DNA of 35,564 nucleotides, from NCBI GenBank assembly GCA_943704525.1, contig CALSCQ010001940.1, forward strand, positions 1-35,564. Reading direction: 5' to 3'. Shown piece by piece: positions 26,106 to 34,441 of this stretch. The notes under the pieces were generated by a model. That model was not told where the DNA came from. It searched no databases and worked only from the letters and a program-made list of their open reading frames with translations. Both the position numbers and the translations under genes were made by a program. Source of the DNA: Pigoraptor vietnamica. Taxonomy: Eukaryota; Opisthokonta; Filasterea. Position 1 is the first letter of the stretch. Each line of letters begins with the position of its first letter.

Positions 26106-26756
26106 ATGCCACGCCAGAAGCAACAATTGCCAAAGAGAAAAGAGAACACCCACATCCTTCACTCGCCATCCATTTACATTCCCGAAAATATAGACGCAAA
26201 TTTGAGGGACCGAATGTGGGAGACGTTCAAGCCGTCGCCACCCAAATATGTCCTTCCACCATCCTACATCGACACAACATCACATCAACGTGCTCCACCG
26301 GCATATGTCTTTCCGCCATCTTACGAGGAATCTGTGCAATATGATCCGCCCCTCTATTCTACCATCTTCACAAAAGTCGATCAGTACAATTCACTCCATA
26401 GTCCGACGTACATGTCTTTTATGTCGCAGCTGGAGCATTACACGCCTCCACAACAGTTCAGTCCCACATACTATTCTATTCTTTCACAGTTGAAGCAGTA
26501 CACACCTCCAAAGCACCAAACAACGACAAAAAAACGCACCAAATCGACTACTACCAGAAGGAGGAAGAGAGATGGGGAGAAAACCGATGTACAGAAAATA
26601 ATAGACAAAAGGATAGAGGATGAAATAAAGACGTACCTAAAATCTCAAAAGCAGCTGGCAAAAAAGAAGGGTTTACAATATGATAGAAAAGAAGCGCTGC
26701 GCAAAATGGAGCAAAGGCAGCTGCGATTAATATCAAAGACTAAAACCAAATTCTGA
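26106..26756 (+). CDS. PPxY-rich basic protein, 216 aa
   Basis: The N-terminal half is Pro/Tyr/Ser-rich and carries four PPxY motifs in about 35 residues: L-P-P-S-Y-I, A-P-P-A-Y-V, F-P-P-S-Y-E and D-P-P-L-Y-S (about residues 50-85). A repeated Q-L-x-x-Y-T-P-P block follows (L-E-H-Y-T-P-P and L-K-Q-Y-T-P-P). The C-terminal third is a basic helix (T-T-R-R-R-K-R-D-G, then K-S-Q-K-Q-L-A-K-K-K). PPxY motifs bind WW domains of NEDD4-family ubiquitin ligases and act as late domains for ESCRT-driven budding in many enveloped viruses. The domain order resembles a small matrix protein: budding motifs, then a basic part. The gene is intact and starts at the first ATG. Similarity to any named protein was not recognised. 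Confidence 0.7.
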   Translation: MPRQKQQLPKRKENTHILHSPSIYIPENIDANLRDRMWETFKPSPPKYVLPPSYIDTTSHQRAPPAYVFPPSYEESVQYDPPLYSTIFTKVDQYNSLHSPTYMSFMSQLEHYTPPQQFSPTYYSILSQLKQYTPPKHQTTTKKRTKSTTTRRRKRDGEKTDVQKIIDKRIEDEIKTYLKSQKQLAKKKGLQYDRKEALRKMEQRQLRLISKTKTKF

Positions 26757-26785
26757 ACAATTGTGACAATTGTGTCGTGCGCGCA

Positions 26786-26812
26786 TATAAGATATAAGAT
26801 ATATAAGACCAA
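26786..26812 (+). promoter_or_regulatory. Promoter box ATATATAAGACC-AAACT (copy 2)
   Basis: TATAAGATATAAGATATATAA precedes GACCAAACT, ending about 16 bases before the ATG at 26831. The last part matches copy 1 at 25746-25764 almost base for base. Confidence 0.5.
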
Positions 26813-26830
26813 ACTCGGTTTTTCAAATAA

Positions 26831-27175
26831 ATGGATAACCATTCAACTGAAAAGCGAGTTTTAATTCTGGGACACGGCCGAAAATATGCAGCTGATCAAA
26901 TTCGATGCAGTCCAATTGATACAGAACTTTGGATCAATAAACCACACATATCCGTGGACATTGATGAAGAAGTGGAACCAGACATTATATTTGATTTGCG
27001 TCAATTTCCGTGGACTTTTGCGAACGACAAGTCCTTCGACGAAATCATTGATACTTGTGGTTTAGGTCTAGCGAGCAGACTATACAATGTTCCCAAATTT
27101 GAAGCTGAAATTCGTCGTATATTGAAAGTGGGTGGAATATTTTATGGTCGGTATGGAATACATTGTATTAATTGA
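26831..27175 (+). CDS. SAM methyltransferase-like protein, 114 aa
   Basis: R-V-L-I-L-G-H-G-R-K (9-18) stands where class I methyltransferases have strand 1 and the Gly loop. V-D-I-D-E (42-46) gives the acidic end of strand 2. D-I-I-F-D-L-R-Q-F-P-W (51-61) and F-D-E-I-I-D-T-C-G-L-G follow. E-I-R-R-I-L-K-V-G-G-I-F-Y-G is the K-x-G-G turn of the family. At 114 residues it holds only the core and lacks a substrate lid, so it may be a cofactor-binding remnant, a minimal enzyme or a regulatory partner. It faces the DHFR-TS gene tail to tail, 12 bases apart. The substrate is unknown. Confidence 0.6.
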   Translation: MDNHSTEKRVLILGHGRKYAADQIRCSPIDTELWINKPHISVDIDEEVEPDIIFDLRQFPWTFANDKSFDEIIDTCGLGLASRLYNVPKFEAEIRRILKVGGIFYGRYGIHCIN

Positions 27176-27187
27176 AGTTGAAACTGC

Positions 27188-28675
27188 TTATGCAATCATG
27201 GGTGCCTTAATTGCTTCGTGACAATGATAGTTGACAAGCCGAAAATTGTCACTCCCAAAATCATCAATTGTTTTAACTGTCTCTACATTCACAAGTTCTA
27301 ACTGCGGAAATTTGAGTGGCTTCCTCTCAAGCTGTGTTCGCACTGCATGTTCGTGGTCTCTATATATATGCACATCAGTCGCTGTCTCAATCAACATGCC
27401 AGGCTTTAAATTGGTAAGATGCGCAACCATGTATGTGAGAAGGGCATACGATGCAATATTGAAAGGCGTACCGTAAAACCAATCATTGGACCGCATCACA
27501 TAATGACAGTTCAAGTAAGTGCCATGACTCACAGTGAACTGAAAAAGGACATGGCAGGGTGGCAATGCCACTTTATGGAGGAGGAGGGGGTTCCATGCAC
27601 ACACAATGTGACGTCGTCCATTCGGATTTCTCTTTAAGTCCTCGATCATGTGACCCAACTGGTCATATCCATAACGCCCGAACATGTTAACTTCCCTTTC
27701 ATACTCTTCCATGCCATCATACCTCCATGAAAAATTGCGCCAATTAAAGCCATAATTCGCACCGGCATCGCCCTCCTTAAAATGATACAATTGCTGTTGG
27801 TCCAAAAATGCGCGGCTCGTGTTGCCATCCCAAATGTGAACGCCCCTCTCTTTCAATTCGTTGGCGTTAGTCGACCCTCTCACAAACCACAGCAATTCTT
27901 CGACAATGCCTTTCCAAAACATTTTTTTCGTGGTGAGAAGAGGGAAAACAGTGCCGCCCTTCATGTCAAACTTGAGCTGTCTTACAGTGTTGAGGGAATA
28001 TGTATATCCATTTCGCGTTTCTTTCAATTCGCCATGATTTAGAATGTCTCTCATAGTATCCAAGTACTGTGTCTCTTCATATGTTGTGTTGCGTGTAATG
28101 ACAGTACGTTCGAATGGATCAACACTGTGATCATCATTCACATTTGCAACATGCGTTGTGTTGGATGTAGTGGGTTGGAAGGATGGAGGGCATCTATCAA
28201 AATTGAAGAAGCGATCACAATGATAATTCTTGTGACGTAGGATGGACAAATAAATTTTGGAGAGACGTTCACAACGCATTGCAATATCATAAATGGCCTC
28301 GCCTCCACATACGAATATATTCTCTACATCATCTCTCTCATCGCAAAATTTGAGTGCCTCTGCAAACCTCCTAAACATGAGACAGCCGACATATGTGGAA
28401 GTTGTGTCGTCAAAAATACCACTAGTAAGAACGAGAACAATGCGACGTCCATCATTTGTGAGGGAGGGTGGAAGTGTTTCAAAAGTCTTGCGGCCAACAA
28501 TAAGTGCATTTTTCTTGGCGGGATGTGAAGTTGTACATGTTACAGTACGAAAATATTGCAAGTCATAATGCGCCCATGGTTCATGAAGCCACGGAATTTC
28601 GCCACCCTTCCCAATGCCGCCATTTTCATCGGTACACACAATGAGAGAAAGTGGAGGCGTTGATATTGTTGTCAT
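27188..28675 (-). CDS. DHFR-TS: Bifunctional dihydrofolate reductase-thymidylate synthase, 495 aa
   Basis: Residues 1-170 are DHFR: L-S-L-I-V-C-T-D-E-N-G-G-I-G-K, I-P-W-L, G-R-K-T-F-E-T-L-P and the F-V-C-G-G-E-A-I-Y NADPH loop. Residues about 205-495 are thymidylate synthase: R-N-G-Y-T-Y-S near the start, W-x-G-N, G-A-N-Y-G-F-N-W, the catalytic L-P-P-C-H, F-Q-F, P-F-N-I-A-S-Y-A-L-L and D-V-H-I-Y. TS makes dTMP from dUMP with methylene-tetrahydrofolate, and DHFR recycles the dihydrofolate produced. Fused DHFR-TS is the form found in protists and plants; amoeba, viral or transferred origin is possible. It is intronless and AT-rich like the virus block, with a complete frame. The C-terminus I-K-A-P-M-I-A matches the family end (I-K-M-P-M-A-V). 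It would support dTTP supply during viral DNA synthesis. Confidence 0.93.
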   Translation of the reverse strand: MTTISTPPLSLIVCTDENGGIGKGGEIPWLHEPWAHYDLQYFRTVTCTTSHPAKKNALIVGRKTFETLPPSLTNDGRRIVLVLTSGIFDDTTSTYVGCLMFRRFAEALKFCDERDDVENIFVCGGEAIYDIAMRCERLSKIYLSILRHKNYHCDRFFNFDRCPPSFQPTTSNTTHVANVNDDHSVDPFERTVITRNTTYEETQYLDTMRDILNHGELKETRNGYTYSLNTVRQLKFDMKGGTVFPLLTTKKMFWKGIVEELLWFVRGSTNANELKERGVHIWDGNTSRAFLDQQQLYHFKEGDAGANYGFNWRNFSWRYDGMEEYEREVNMFGRYGYDQLGHMIEDLKRNPNGRRHIVCAWNPLLLHKVALPPCHVLFQFTVSHGTYLNCHYVMRSNDWFYGTPFNIASYALLTYMVAHLTNLKPGMLIETATDVHIYRDHEHAVRTQLERKPLKFPQLELVNVETVKTIDDFGSDNFRLVNYHCHEAIKAPMIA

Positions 28676-29198
28676 TGAATATTCAACTTAAACTTATAAT
28701 AGTTGAGGTTGAATGTTTAAATGATTCAATTATGCTTTGTATCTCCCCATGTTTGGAATCAATGGTGTTTTGCATCAAAATTCGAAAACTTTAGAACTCT
28801 TTCCCAGTTCTCATAATTGTTTTTACAACTAACTGTCAACACACACACAAATTTTGAAGAATATTTTTCCTACAATTTTCGAATAAAATGTGTTGGGTAT
28901 AACCCTTACCATGACATTCTCGAAATTTAAGACAAAAGTGGAAGTTGTAAAAAGTGATAAATTTTTTTTCCGCCCTCCATACATTATGCGTTGGAAACTA
29001 ATAAGAACTGAATAAATTGTGATAAAAAATTGTTCAAGATGAGATGAAGAATATTCTCATCATTTCCTTTGAATTTGAATAATTTTTGCCCAGGGTCTGA
29101 CGATAATCATGGGGTAAAGGAGTAAAATTCTTCACTATAAAGATTACTGTTCACCTCCATATAAACAGGTACTTCACATATATTTTCAGAGGAGGACA
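28676..29198. other. Gene-free AT-rich gap
   Basis: No supported gene on either strand in this stretch of about 520 bases. Next to the DHFR-TS start there is a small palindrome, TTGAATATTCAA. Before the zinc-finger gene there is a TATAAAG and a CATATAAAC box (about 29136-29165). It is the longest intergenic space in the virus-type blocks, probably holding two outward promoters. Confidence 0.5.
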
Positions 29199-29993
29199 AT
29201 GAAAGAGTATGTCTGTGATAAATGTCTCAAAGTATTTGAAAAGAAGAATGCATATAATTTTCACATAAATAGAAAATATCCATGTGTAGGTGAAATTGAT
29301 GAACGATATAGTAGGGTAACATTAACATGTAAGATGTGTAACAGAACGCTTTCTAATCTCGCTAACTTGAAACGCCACGAAAATACTTGTAAGGGAATAG
29401 ACAAAACCTCATCAACACAACCCAAATATAACGATTCAAATCACGTTAACAACGTGACCTATATCACAAACAATGTCAGTATCATTAACAATAATTGCCG
29501 TCTTAATCCACTTGGAATGGAAGATCTTTCCTACATTATGGACACAATGAAATTAGATATCATTTCACATGAGGACGCAGCGCCAGTACGATTTATTGAG
29601 TATGTGCACTCAAACGACGACCATCCTGAGAACCATAATGTGTGCATAAAAGATTTGAGCAGAGGACATGGCTTATATTATGATACAGACCATAAATGGA
29701 AAGCAGTAGATGCGACTGAACTTTCTAAGAAACTTCTGAAAATACGAAACCAAAATTTATTGGACCTTCTTCTCAAATGTTATGACGACGATGGTAATAT
29801 CCGTCCTAAATTTCGTCGAGTCGAGAAACTACTTGAATCGGCACATGATGTCATGGATCAATGCAACGTTGAGGGTGATGATGATAGTAGTAGTGGAGAT
29901 GTTAGAAAACATATCGAAAAGCAAGTTCAATATACACTCTATAACAATAGAGATAATGTGAGAAAACAGCAACAACAACTAATAAATATTTGA
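29199..29993 (+). CDS. Giant-virus-type zinc-finger protein, 264 aa
   Basis: Two N-terminal fingers: C-D-K-C-L-K-V-F with H-x(8)-C (C2HC, about 5-30), and C-K-M-C-N-R-T-L-S-N-L-A-N-L-K-R-H-x(4)-C (about 45-65). An Asn-rich linker follows (N-N-V-T-Y-I-T-N-N-V-S-I-I-N-N-N). The conserved C-terminal part begins N-P-L-G-M-E-D-L-S-Y-I. This finger/Asn-linker/N-P-x-G-x-E-D layout is one I know from multicopy families in mimivirus-like and other giant viruses and from iridovirus- and phage-type genes. Function is unproven, but DNA binding or a homing-linked role is suspected. The ATG is well placed after a GGAGGACA leader. It is complete in length and flanked by gene-poor DNA. Confidence 0.75.
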   Translation: MKEYVCDKCLKVFEKKNAYNFHINRKYPCVGEIDERYSRVTLTCKMCNRTLSNLANLKRHENTCKGIDKTSSTQPKYNDSNHVNNVTYITNNVSIINNNCRLNPLGMEDLSYIMDTMKLDIISHEDAAPVRFIEYVHSNDDHPENHNVCIKDLSRGHGLYYDTDHKWKAVDATELSKKLLKIRNQNLLDLLLKCYDDDGNIRPKFRRVEKLLESAHDVMDQCNVEGDDDSSSGDVRKHIEKQVQYTLYNNRDNVRKQQQQLINI

Positions 29994-30085
29994 AACAATT
30001 GAAAGACGTAGTTGATTGTTGATGCGTTAGTGTGATAAAATTAAATTAGTTGATAGCACGCACATACATTTATTTAACTGAATTG

Positions 30086-30641
30086 TTAAGGTACAATTTG
30101 CAAGAATGTAATTGCAATTTCAATATTTCCATTTTCATATCTGTAATTGATTGATTTATAAATCACAATTTGTTTGAATAGAGTTGGAATGTGATGTTTT
30201 CCAGTTTGCCCTCCACGTGATCCAAGTTGGCGCAACTTGCACATAATGTTCTTTGCCATTTCGAAGGGCTCAAAACAAAAGAGGAGGTAGGCACACTTGC
30301 AGTACATGAGCTTTTTCACATTGGGCAGTTTGGAGATGTAATTGATCACTGCATCGACTTTTGGATCGACATACGCCACCACTCCCACCATGCTTGAAAT
30401 GCTTTTCGAGAATGATTGAATTGGGTTCTTTGGAAGAGAGAGAGTTGAGGATGATGGGAGGAGGCATTCATCGCATTCACGTTTTGTTGTTGTAGCTTTT
30501 GTTTGATGAGGTCGAAGAGGAAAGGTAGTTTGTTGATGCTTTTTCCAGGAGAAAGGGTGTAATAAATTGCTTGAATTGGTTATCATTTACTTTCTTGCTA
30601 GAAAGCAACTGGAGCTTGACGAGGTCTTTCAATCCATTCAT
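30086..30641 (-). pseudogene. Hypothetical protein, reads as broken
   Basis: The main open part encodes a small domain with V-G-V-V-A-Y-V-D-P-K-V-D-A-V-I-N-Y-I, then K-K-L-M-Y-C-K-C-A-Y-L-L-F-C-F and a basic stretch (K-L-R-Q-L-G-S-R-G-G-Q-T-G-K). Coding-type sequence continues upstream to an ATG at 30641 with a helical, basic start (L-K-D-L-V-K-L-Q-L-L). About one break. No family is recognised. Confidence 0.45.
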
Positions 30642-30719
30642 TGTGGCGAATTCAAACTTGTATCTAATTGTATGGGCGGTAATAGACAGTATTGTAATGC
30701 TTTAGGTAGAAAAAACCAT

Positions 30720-31213
30720 TTATTCTTGTGTTAATGCCTTCTCCACAATCTTCAAGAGACATTGCTGATCGCTACAATCCACTTCACACCGAAATTTGTC
30801 AAGGTTTTTCTGAAACTTCGAGAGGAGGGACTCGATTTTTGCGTCGCTTTCTTTCTTTGTGGCAGTTCTATAGTGCGTATCATAGTAATTGTTCAATATC
30901 GTCTGTACCGTGCCAATATCCCTCAATACATGCATGCTTTCCACAAGTGTGAATTTGCACCGCCTCTCAAAGCTTGAGAAAATGTGGAGCAGTAATTCGC
31001 TTTCCCCATCCGCATTTTTAGCGACGCTCTTTAGCAATGTCTTGAAAGTCGAAAAATGGCCCAGTCTTGCGTCCTCTATCAAATGAATGAGTTGAAGGAA
31101 GGAATGACATCCAAGTAGCAGGTCTCGTAACTAAACTCGCACACATTGTTTATCGTGGTTCTGACATCGTCCCCATCGTCAATCAAGAAATACTGTATGA
31201 TTGTTTCTTTCAT
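30720..31213 (-). pseudogene. Hypothetical helical protein, reads as broken
   Basis: The best start is the ATG at 31213, which overlaps the stop of the upstream gene by four bases (ATGA), a sign of tight co-expression. The start is acidic (Q-Y-F-L-I-D-D-G-D-D-V). The rest is amphipathic helix (F-S-T-F-K-T-L-L-K-S-V-A-K-N and I-E-S-L-L-S-K-F-Q-K-N-L-D-K-F). About one break. No domain is recognised. It seems to form a small operon-like pair with the gene at 31210-31950. Confidence 0.5.
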
Positions 31214-31950
31214 TTTTTCGAAGGATGTGTAGAGACCAACCACTCTATCGATGCCAATCGTTGATGCAAAAAGAACTTTGAGACAATTGCTGATCCCAAT
31301 GGGCCCATCGACTTGATACTCCGCAATGCAATGTCATTATCTATCACATCTCTCAATTGCTGCTTGTCATTCGCATAATACTTTTTGAGAAAATGAATGT
31401 ATTTTTCCTTCGCCCTCAACGCCATTCGCTCACTTGAATAAATGCCCAAAAATATGTTGCGGGAATAGAGACGCCTCTCTATGTAGTAGACAATCATGTG
31501 GACACTGGACACTTGATCTTGAAAATATATAATTATACAAATAAATGTCTTTAATTGAAAGAATTCTTCTAGAGGGACGGCCTTAGTCATGCACTCACCC
31601 TTTTCGTTCATCTTGTAGAGAAGGACACTTGGGTTGTCAAAATTGTAGGCACGTTCCTTCTCGGATACGTACCAGTCCCTCTCAACAATTCCACTGGTTC
31701 GCACCACGGCAACGGGCTTTCCGAGGAAAGGTTGGCATTGATCCCACTTGAAAAAGAGGTCGAGATCGCGCAGCACTGTTTTGATTTTGGCCTCATTCTT
31801 GCACTTTTCACAGTACTCGTAGCCGAAGAGGTACGACAAAAAAGTTTCGTAAACGTCACTATTCTTGTCTACATTGCCTTTACAAAAATCGCAACAACCT
31901 CTCAGAAAGCCGCCCAGCAAACAATGGGGTTTGGGGTGAGGGAATGCCAT
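31210..31950 (-). CDS. Hypothetical protein with N-terminal zinc-binding pair, 246 aa
   Basis: Near the N-terminus C-C-D-F-C-K-G (19-25) and Y-C-E-K-C-K-N (46-52) form a C-x2-C...C-x2-C site separated by a Y-L-F-G-Y-E segment, probably a zinc ribbon. The middle has beta-rich V-A-V-V-R-T-S-G-I-V-E-R-D-W-Y-V. The C-terminus is helical (Y-I-H-F-L-K-K-Y-Y-A-N-D-K-Q-Q-L-R-D). I do not recognise the family; a transcription or DNA-binding accessory role would suit a zinc ribbon. ATG at 31950; the stop overlaps the next start (ATGA). Confidence 0.55.
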   Translation of the reverse strand: MAFPHPKPHCLLGGFLRGCCDFCKGNVDKNSDVYETFLSYLFGYEYCEKCKNEAKIKTVLRDLDLFFKWDQCQPFLGKPVAVVRTSGIVERDWYVSEKERAYNFDNPSVLLYKMNEKGECMTKAVPLEEFFQLKTFICIIIYFQDQVSSVHMIVYYIERRLYSRNIFLGIYSSERMALRAKEKYIHFLKKYYANDKQQLRDVIDNDIALRSIKSMGPLGSAIVSKFFLHQRLASIEWLVSTHPSKK

Positions 31951-32066
31951 GAAGACTTATCTTGTACCACTAATACATGACTTGTAACAGTCCCTAATGT
32001 ATTTTAATGTATATTTTTTCGGTATTTATTCGTTGTTGTTTATTGTTTTTATATTAATACCAATAA

Positions 32067-32450
32067 ATGTCCATCATTGTGTCGTTGTTGATTATACTTT
32101 GTTGCATCTCTCTCCTTTTCTTTATAATATGTGGAATGTATGGAATGTATAAAATGGAACTTTTTGGCAACAGTGCATGCCTTCCAACAAGTTCATCCTG
32201 TAGTGGAAGTTTTTGCGGTGCACTAAATTATTGTGACAATGGCCAATGTGTCGTCCTCCCATCCACGTGCGATGATGCGGCTGGCGAGTGTGCTCCACAG
32301 CCTCCCTTTCAATGTACTAATGGCGCCTGTGTCAATGTAAGCAGTCAATGCAGCGATACTTTGCCATGTCCTCCAACTGCATCTGGTGGCTATCCATGGG
32401 GATGCAACTCAAATGGCGTCTGCGTTCCGTACACACCCCCTATATCCTAA
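32067..32450 (+). CDS. Anchored cysteine-rich protein, 127 aa
   Basis: N-terminal helix (V-S-L-L-I-I-L-C-C-I-S-L-L-F-F-I-I-C), then the juxtamembrane Y-K-M-E-L-F-G-N-S, then an ectodomain with about 14 cysteines in short modules (C-S-G-S-F-C, Y-C-D-N-G-Q-C-V, C-T-N-G-A-C-V, S-N-G-V-C-V-P). The x-N-G-x-C-V turns match those in the large protein at 3982-5085 and the next gene. Intact from ATG to stop. The E-x-F-G after the anchor is shared with three other genes here. Likely virion surface. Confidence 0.7.
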   Translation: MSIIVSLLIILCCISLLFFIICGMYGMYKMELFGNSACLPTSSSCSGSFCGALNYCDNGQCVVLPSTCDDAAGECAPQPPFQCTNGACVNVSSQCSDTLPCPPTASGGYPWGCNSNGVCVPYTPPIS

Positions 32451-32490
32451 ATTCAAACGATAACTTTTTCTATTTGCACTGTTTATCGGA

Positions 32491-33095
32491 ATGATGAGTA
32501 AATACGCCCTTGTGACTGCCTCCATAATCTTTGTGCTGTGTATCATTGCTGTTGTATGTAAAATGAGGGAAACGTTTGGTTCCCAAAATATATGTGTGAA
32601 CATTAGCCGAGTGCCTGTACCGTGGATGATGACTGCGGACCTATGAATGTGTGCAATGACGGAAAATGCATTGGGGTCTTGCAATGTAACAATGATAGCG
32701 AATGCGACGCTCTCACAAACAACACTTTTTGCAATGGAGTTGCATGCGAAGAATATGCTGCATCTTGTATGACAGATCCATCTCTTTGCCCACCCAATAC
32801 CTTTTGTGCGATGAGTGGCTATTATAGCAATTGTGTGCCCATTTTGATGAATGGGTGTCAAAGTGATAATGATTGCACTTTGGGAATGGCAGGATATGAG
32901 TTTAGTTGTTTTGAGGGAGTTTGCGTGTCACAGAAGACTTGCAATCCGCCATGCGATCCCGATCAAGCTTGTATTTTCGGAAACTGTGCAACAGCTTGTA
33001 ACGAGGGTAATTGCACTGGTGAAACGTGCACGTGTGTATCAAGTTATGGCCCATGCATATGCGGTCCCAATCCGGGCTTAGTGATCAAGATGTAA
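32491..33095 (+). pseudogene. Anchored cysteine-rich protein, reads as broken
   Basis: The ATG at 32491 opens a membrane helix (A-S-I-I-F-V-L-C-I-I-A-V-V), the juxtamembrane K-M-R-E-T-F-G-S and then cysteine modules up to 33095. These include C-N-D-G-K-C-I, N-D-S-E-C-D, C-Q-S-D-N-D-C-T, and a dense end (C-N-E-G-N-C-T-G-E-T-C-T-C). About one break. It lies in tandem with the previous cysteine-rich gene, 40 bases apart, and appears to be a larger relative. Probable surface or entry-associated protein. Confidence 0.6.
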
Positions 33096-33117
33096 GTAAC
33101 TACTGATTGGGGTTTGG

Positions 33118-33585
33118 TCATGAATGTTTTGCAAAGAAGTCCTTTATGGATCGATTCCCATCCATGATTCGCTTCTTTGTTTTGAGCGCCTCGTCCCACA
33201 ATACTGACGTGCGTGGAAGAATGAGTTCAAACAGCATGTTGATGGGATTTTGCAGTTGGTGCTCAAAGTAGTAGAGGGTGTCGACCTTCAATTTGTTTTC
33301 GCGAATGTAGGTTGGATCTTCTGCTCTCTCGCCCTGCAAGGCCTTCTTGTTTTTCGATTCGATAAATACATAGGGTATGCGGTCGCCCGCTTTGGGTGCG
33401 CTCATGGGATCCCTCTCTCTTATGCGGTCGGCCAATATTTTGTGTGGCGGTGGTGCAAGAGCCAATCCCTTCTTATTGACAGTCTTGCAATCCCTCTTCA
33501 AACTCTTGGACACAATCAAGTCATTATGCGGATGTGTCGATGTGACCGAGGACCATTCATTGCTCGATGCGAATAGCAACGTCAT
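33118..33585 (-). pseudogene. polB: DNA polymerase B, C-terminal part
   Basis: The frame carries the thumb/C-terminal signatures of family B polymerases: I-V-S-K-S-L-K-R-D, A-D-R-I-R-E-R-D-P-M-S-A-P-K-A-G-D-R-I-P-Y-V-F-I, and Y-Y-F-E-H-Q-L-Q-N-P-I. It ends in a short tail, S-I-K-D-F-F-A-K-H. Only the right-hand part of this frame is polymerase-like. It belongs to the same fossil gene as the next two entries, which together show that the polymerase is present in parts lying in both orientations. Confidence 0.8.
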
Positions 33586-34441
33586 TCATGTGAAGGATAT
33601 TGTGGTCGGTAAGACCAAATTGCTCACGGCAAGCCTCGTTCATGAACCCTCCCTCCAAGAAAAGACGAGTAAGGGCATTAGTCGAGGCAGCATTTATTGC
33701 GGGAGAATGGCCGACAAATTGAAAGCCGCCACTTACTTTCACAACTATGTCAAGTCATACAATCGAGTCGCCATAAAAAGTGTTGGCGAAACACACTTTT
33801 CGTTCGACCTCAATAACCCTAACATTGATTATGGGTCTGACAACATGTCAACAGTCACAAAAGTCGAATTGGTCGAGGAATGGCCTGATAATAATGCACA
33901 ATATGCACCTTACGTTTATGATTTGGAGACTGAGAATCATCATTTTGCGGCCGGCATTGGCAATATTGTCGTTCACAATACGGATTCTGTCTTTGTGCGG
34001 TTTGATTTGCCGAAAGTCATGGGTGAGGACTATGACTTTAAGGAGGATGCCAATGGCAATGTGAAGATCGAGCAGGAAGTCATGGATAAGGTTGGAGAGA
34101 TTGTGGATGAAATGGCCAAACGTGTGACGAAAGAAAAATTCAAGCCGCCCTGCAACTTGGATTTCGAAAAAGTACACACACCCCTCCTCATGTTCAAGAA
34201 GAAGAGATATACCGGCCTCATGTTCGAGAATGTGAGCGATGGCATGAAAATTGACAAACCGACCAAGATTGATATGAAGGGTGTTCAGATGTGTAGGAGA
34301 GATTCGTGTAAGTATGTGAAAGATGTGGGCAAAGAGATTCTCAATATCTTGCTGTTGGAGAGAGATGTCAACAAAGCAAAGCAGTATGCAACAACGTGTA
34401 TTGAGAATTTGTTGAGCGGGAAGGTCGATGTCAATGTATGA
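33377..34441 (+). pseudogene. polB: DNA polymerase B, middle part with intein C-terminal region
   Basis: The frame holds intein signatures: V-T-E-D-H-S-L-L (block B-like), and at the end H-H-F-A-A-G-I-G-N-I-V-V-H-N (blocks F/G, ending at about 33979). These are followed directly by T-D-S-V-F-V-R-F, the rest of the polymerase motif C (Y-G-D-T-D-S), then the palm/thumb region with K-K-R-Y-T-G-L-M-F-E. So this is an intein placed in the polymerase active-site motif, the known pol-c-type insertion site. It runs on the strand opposite to the other two parts. No homing endonuclease motif is obvious. Confidence 0.8.
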
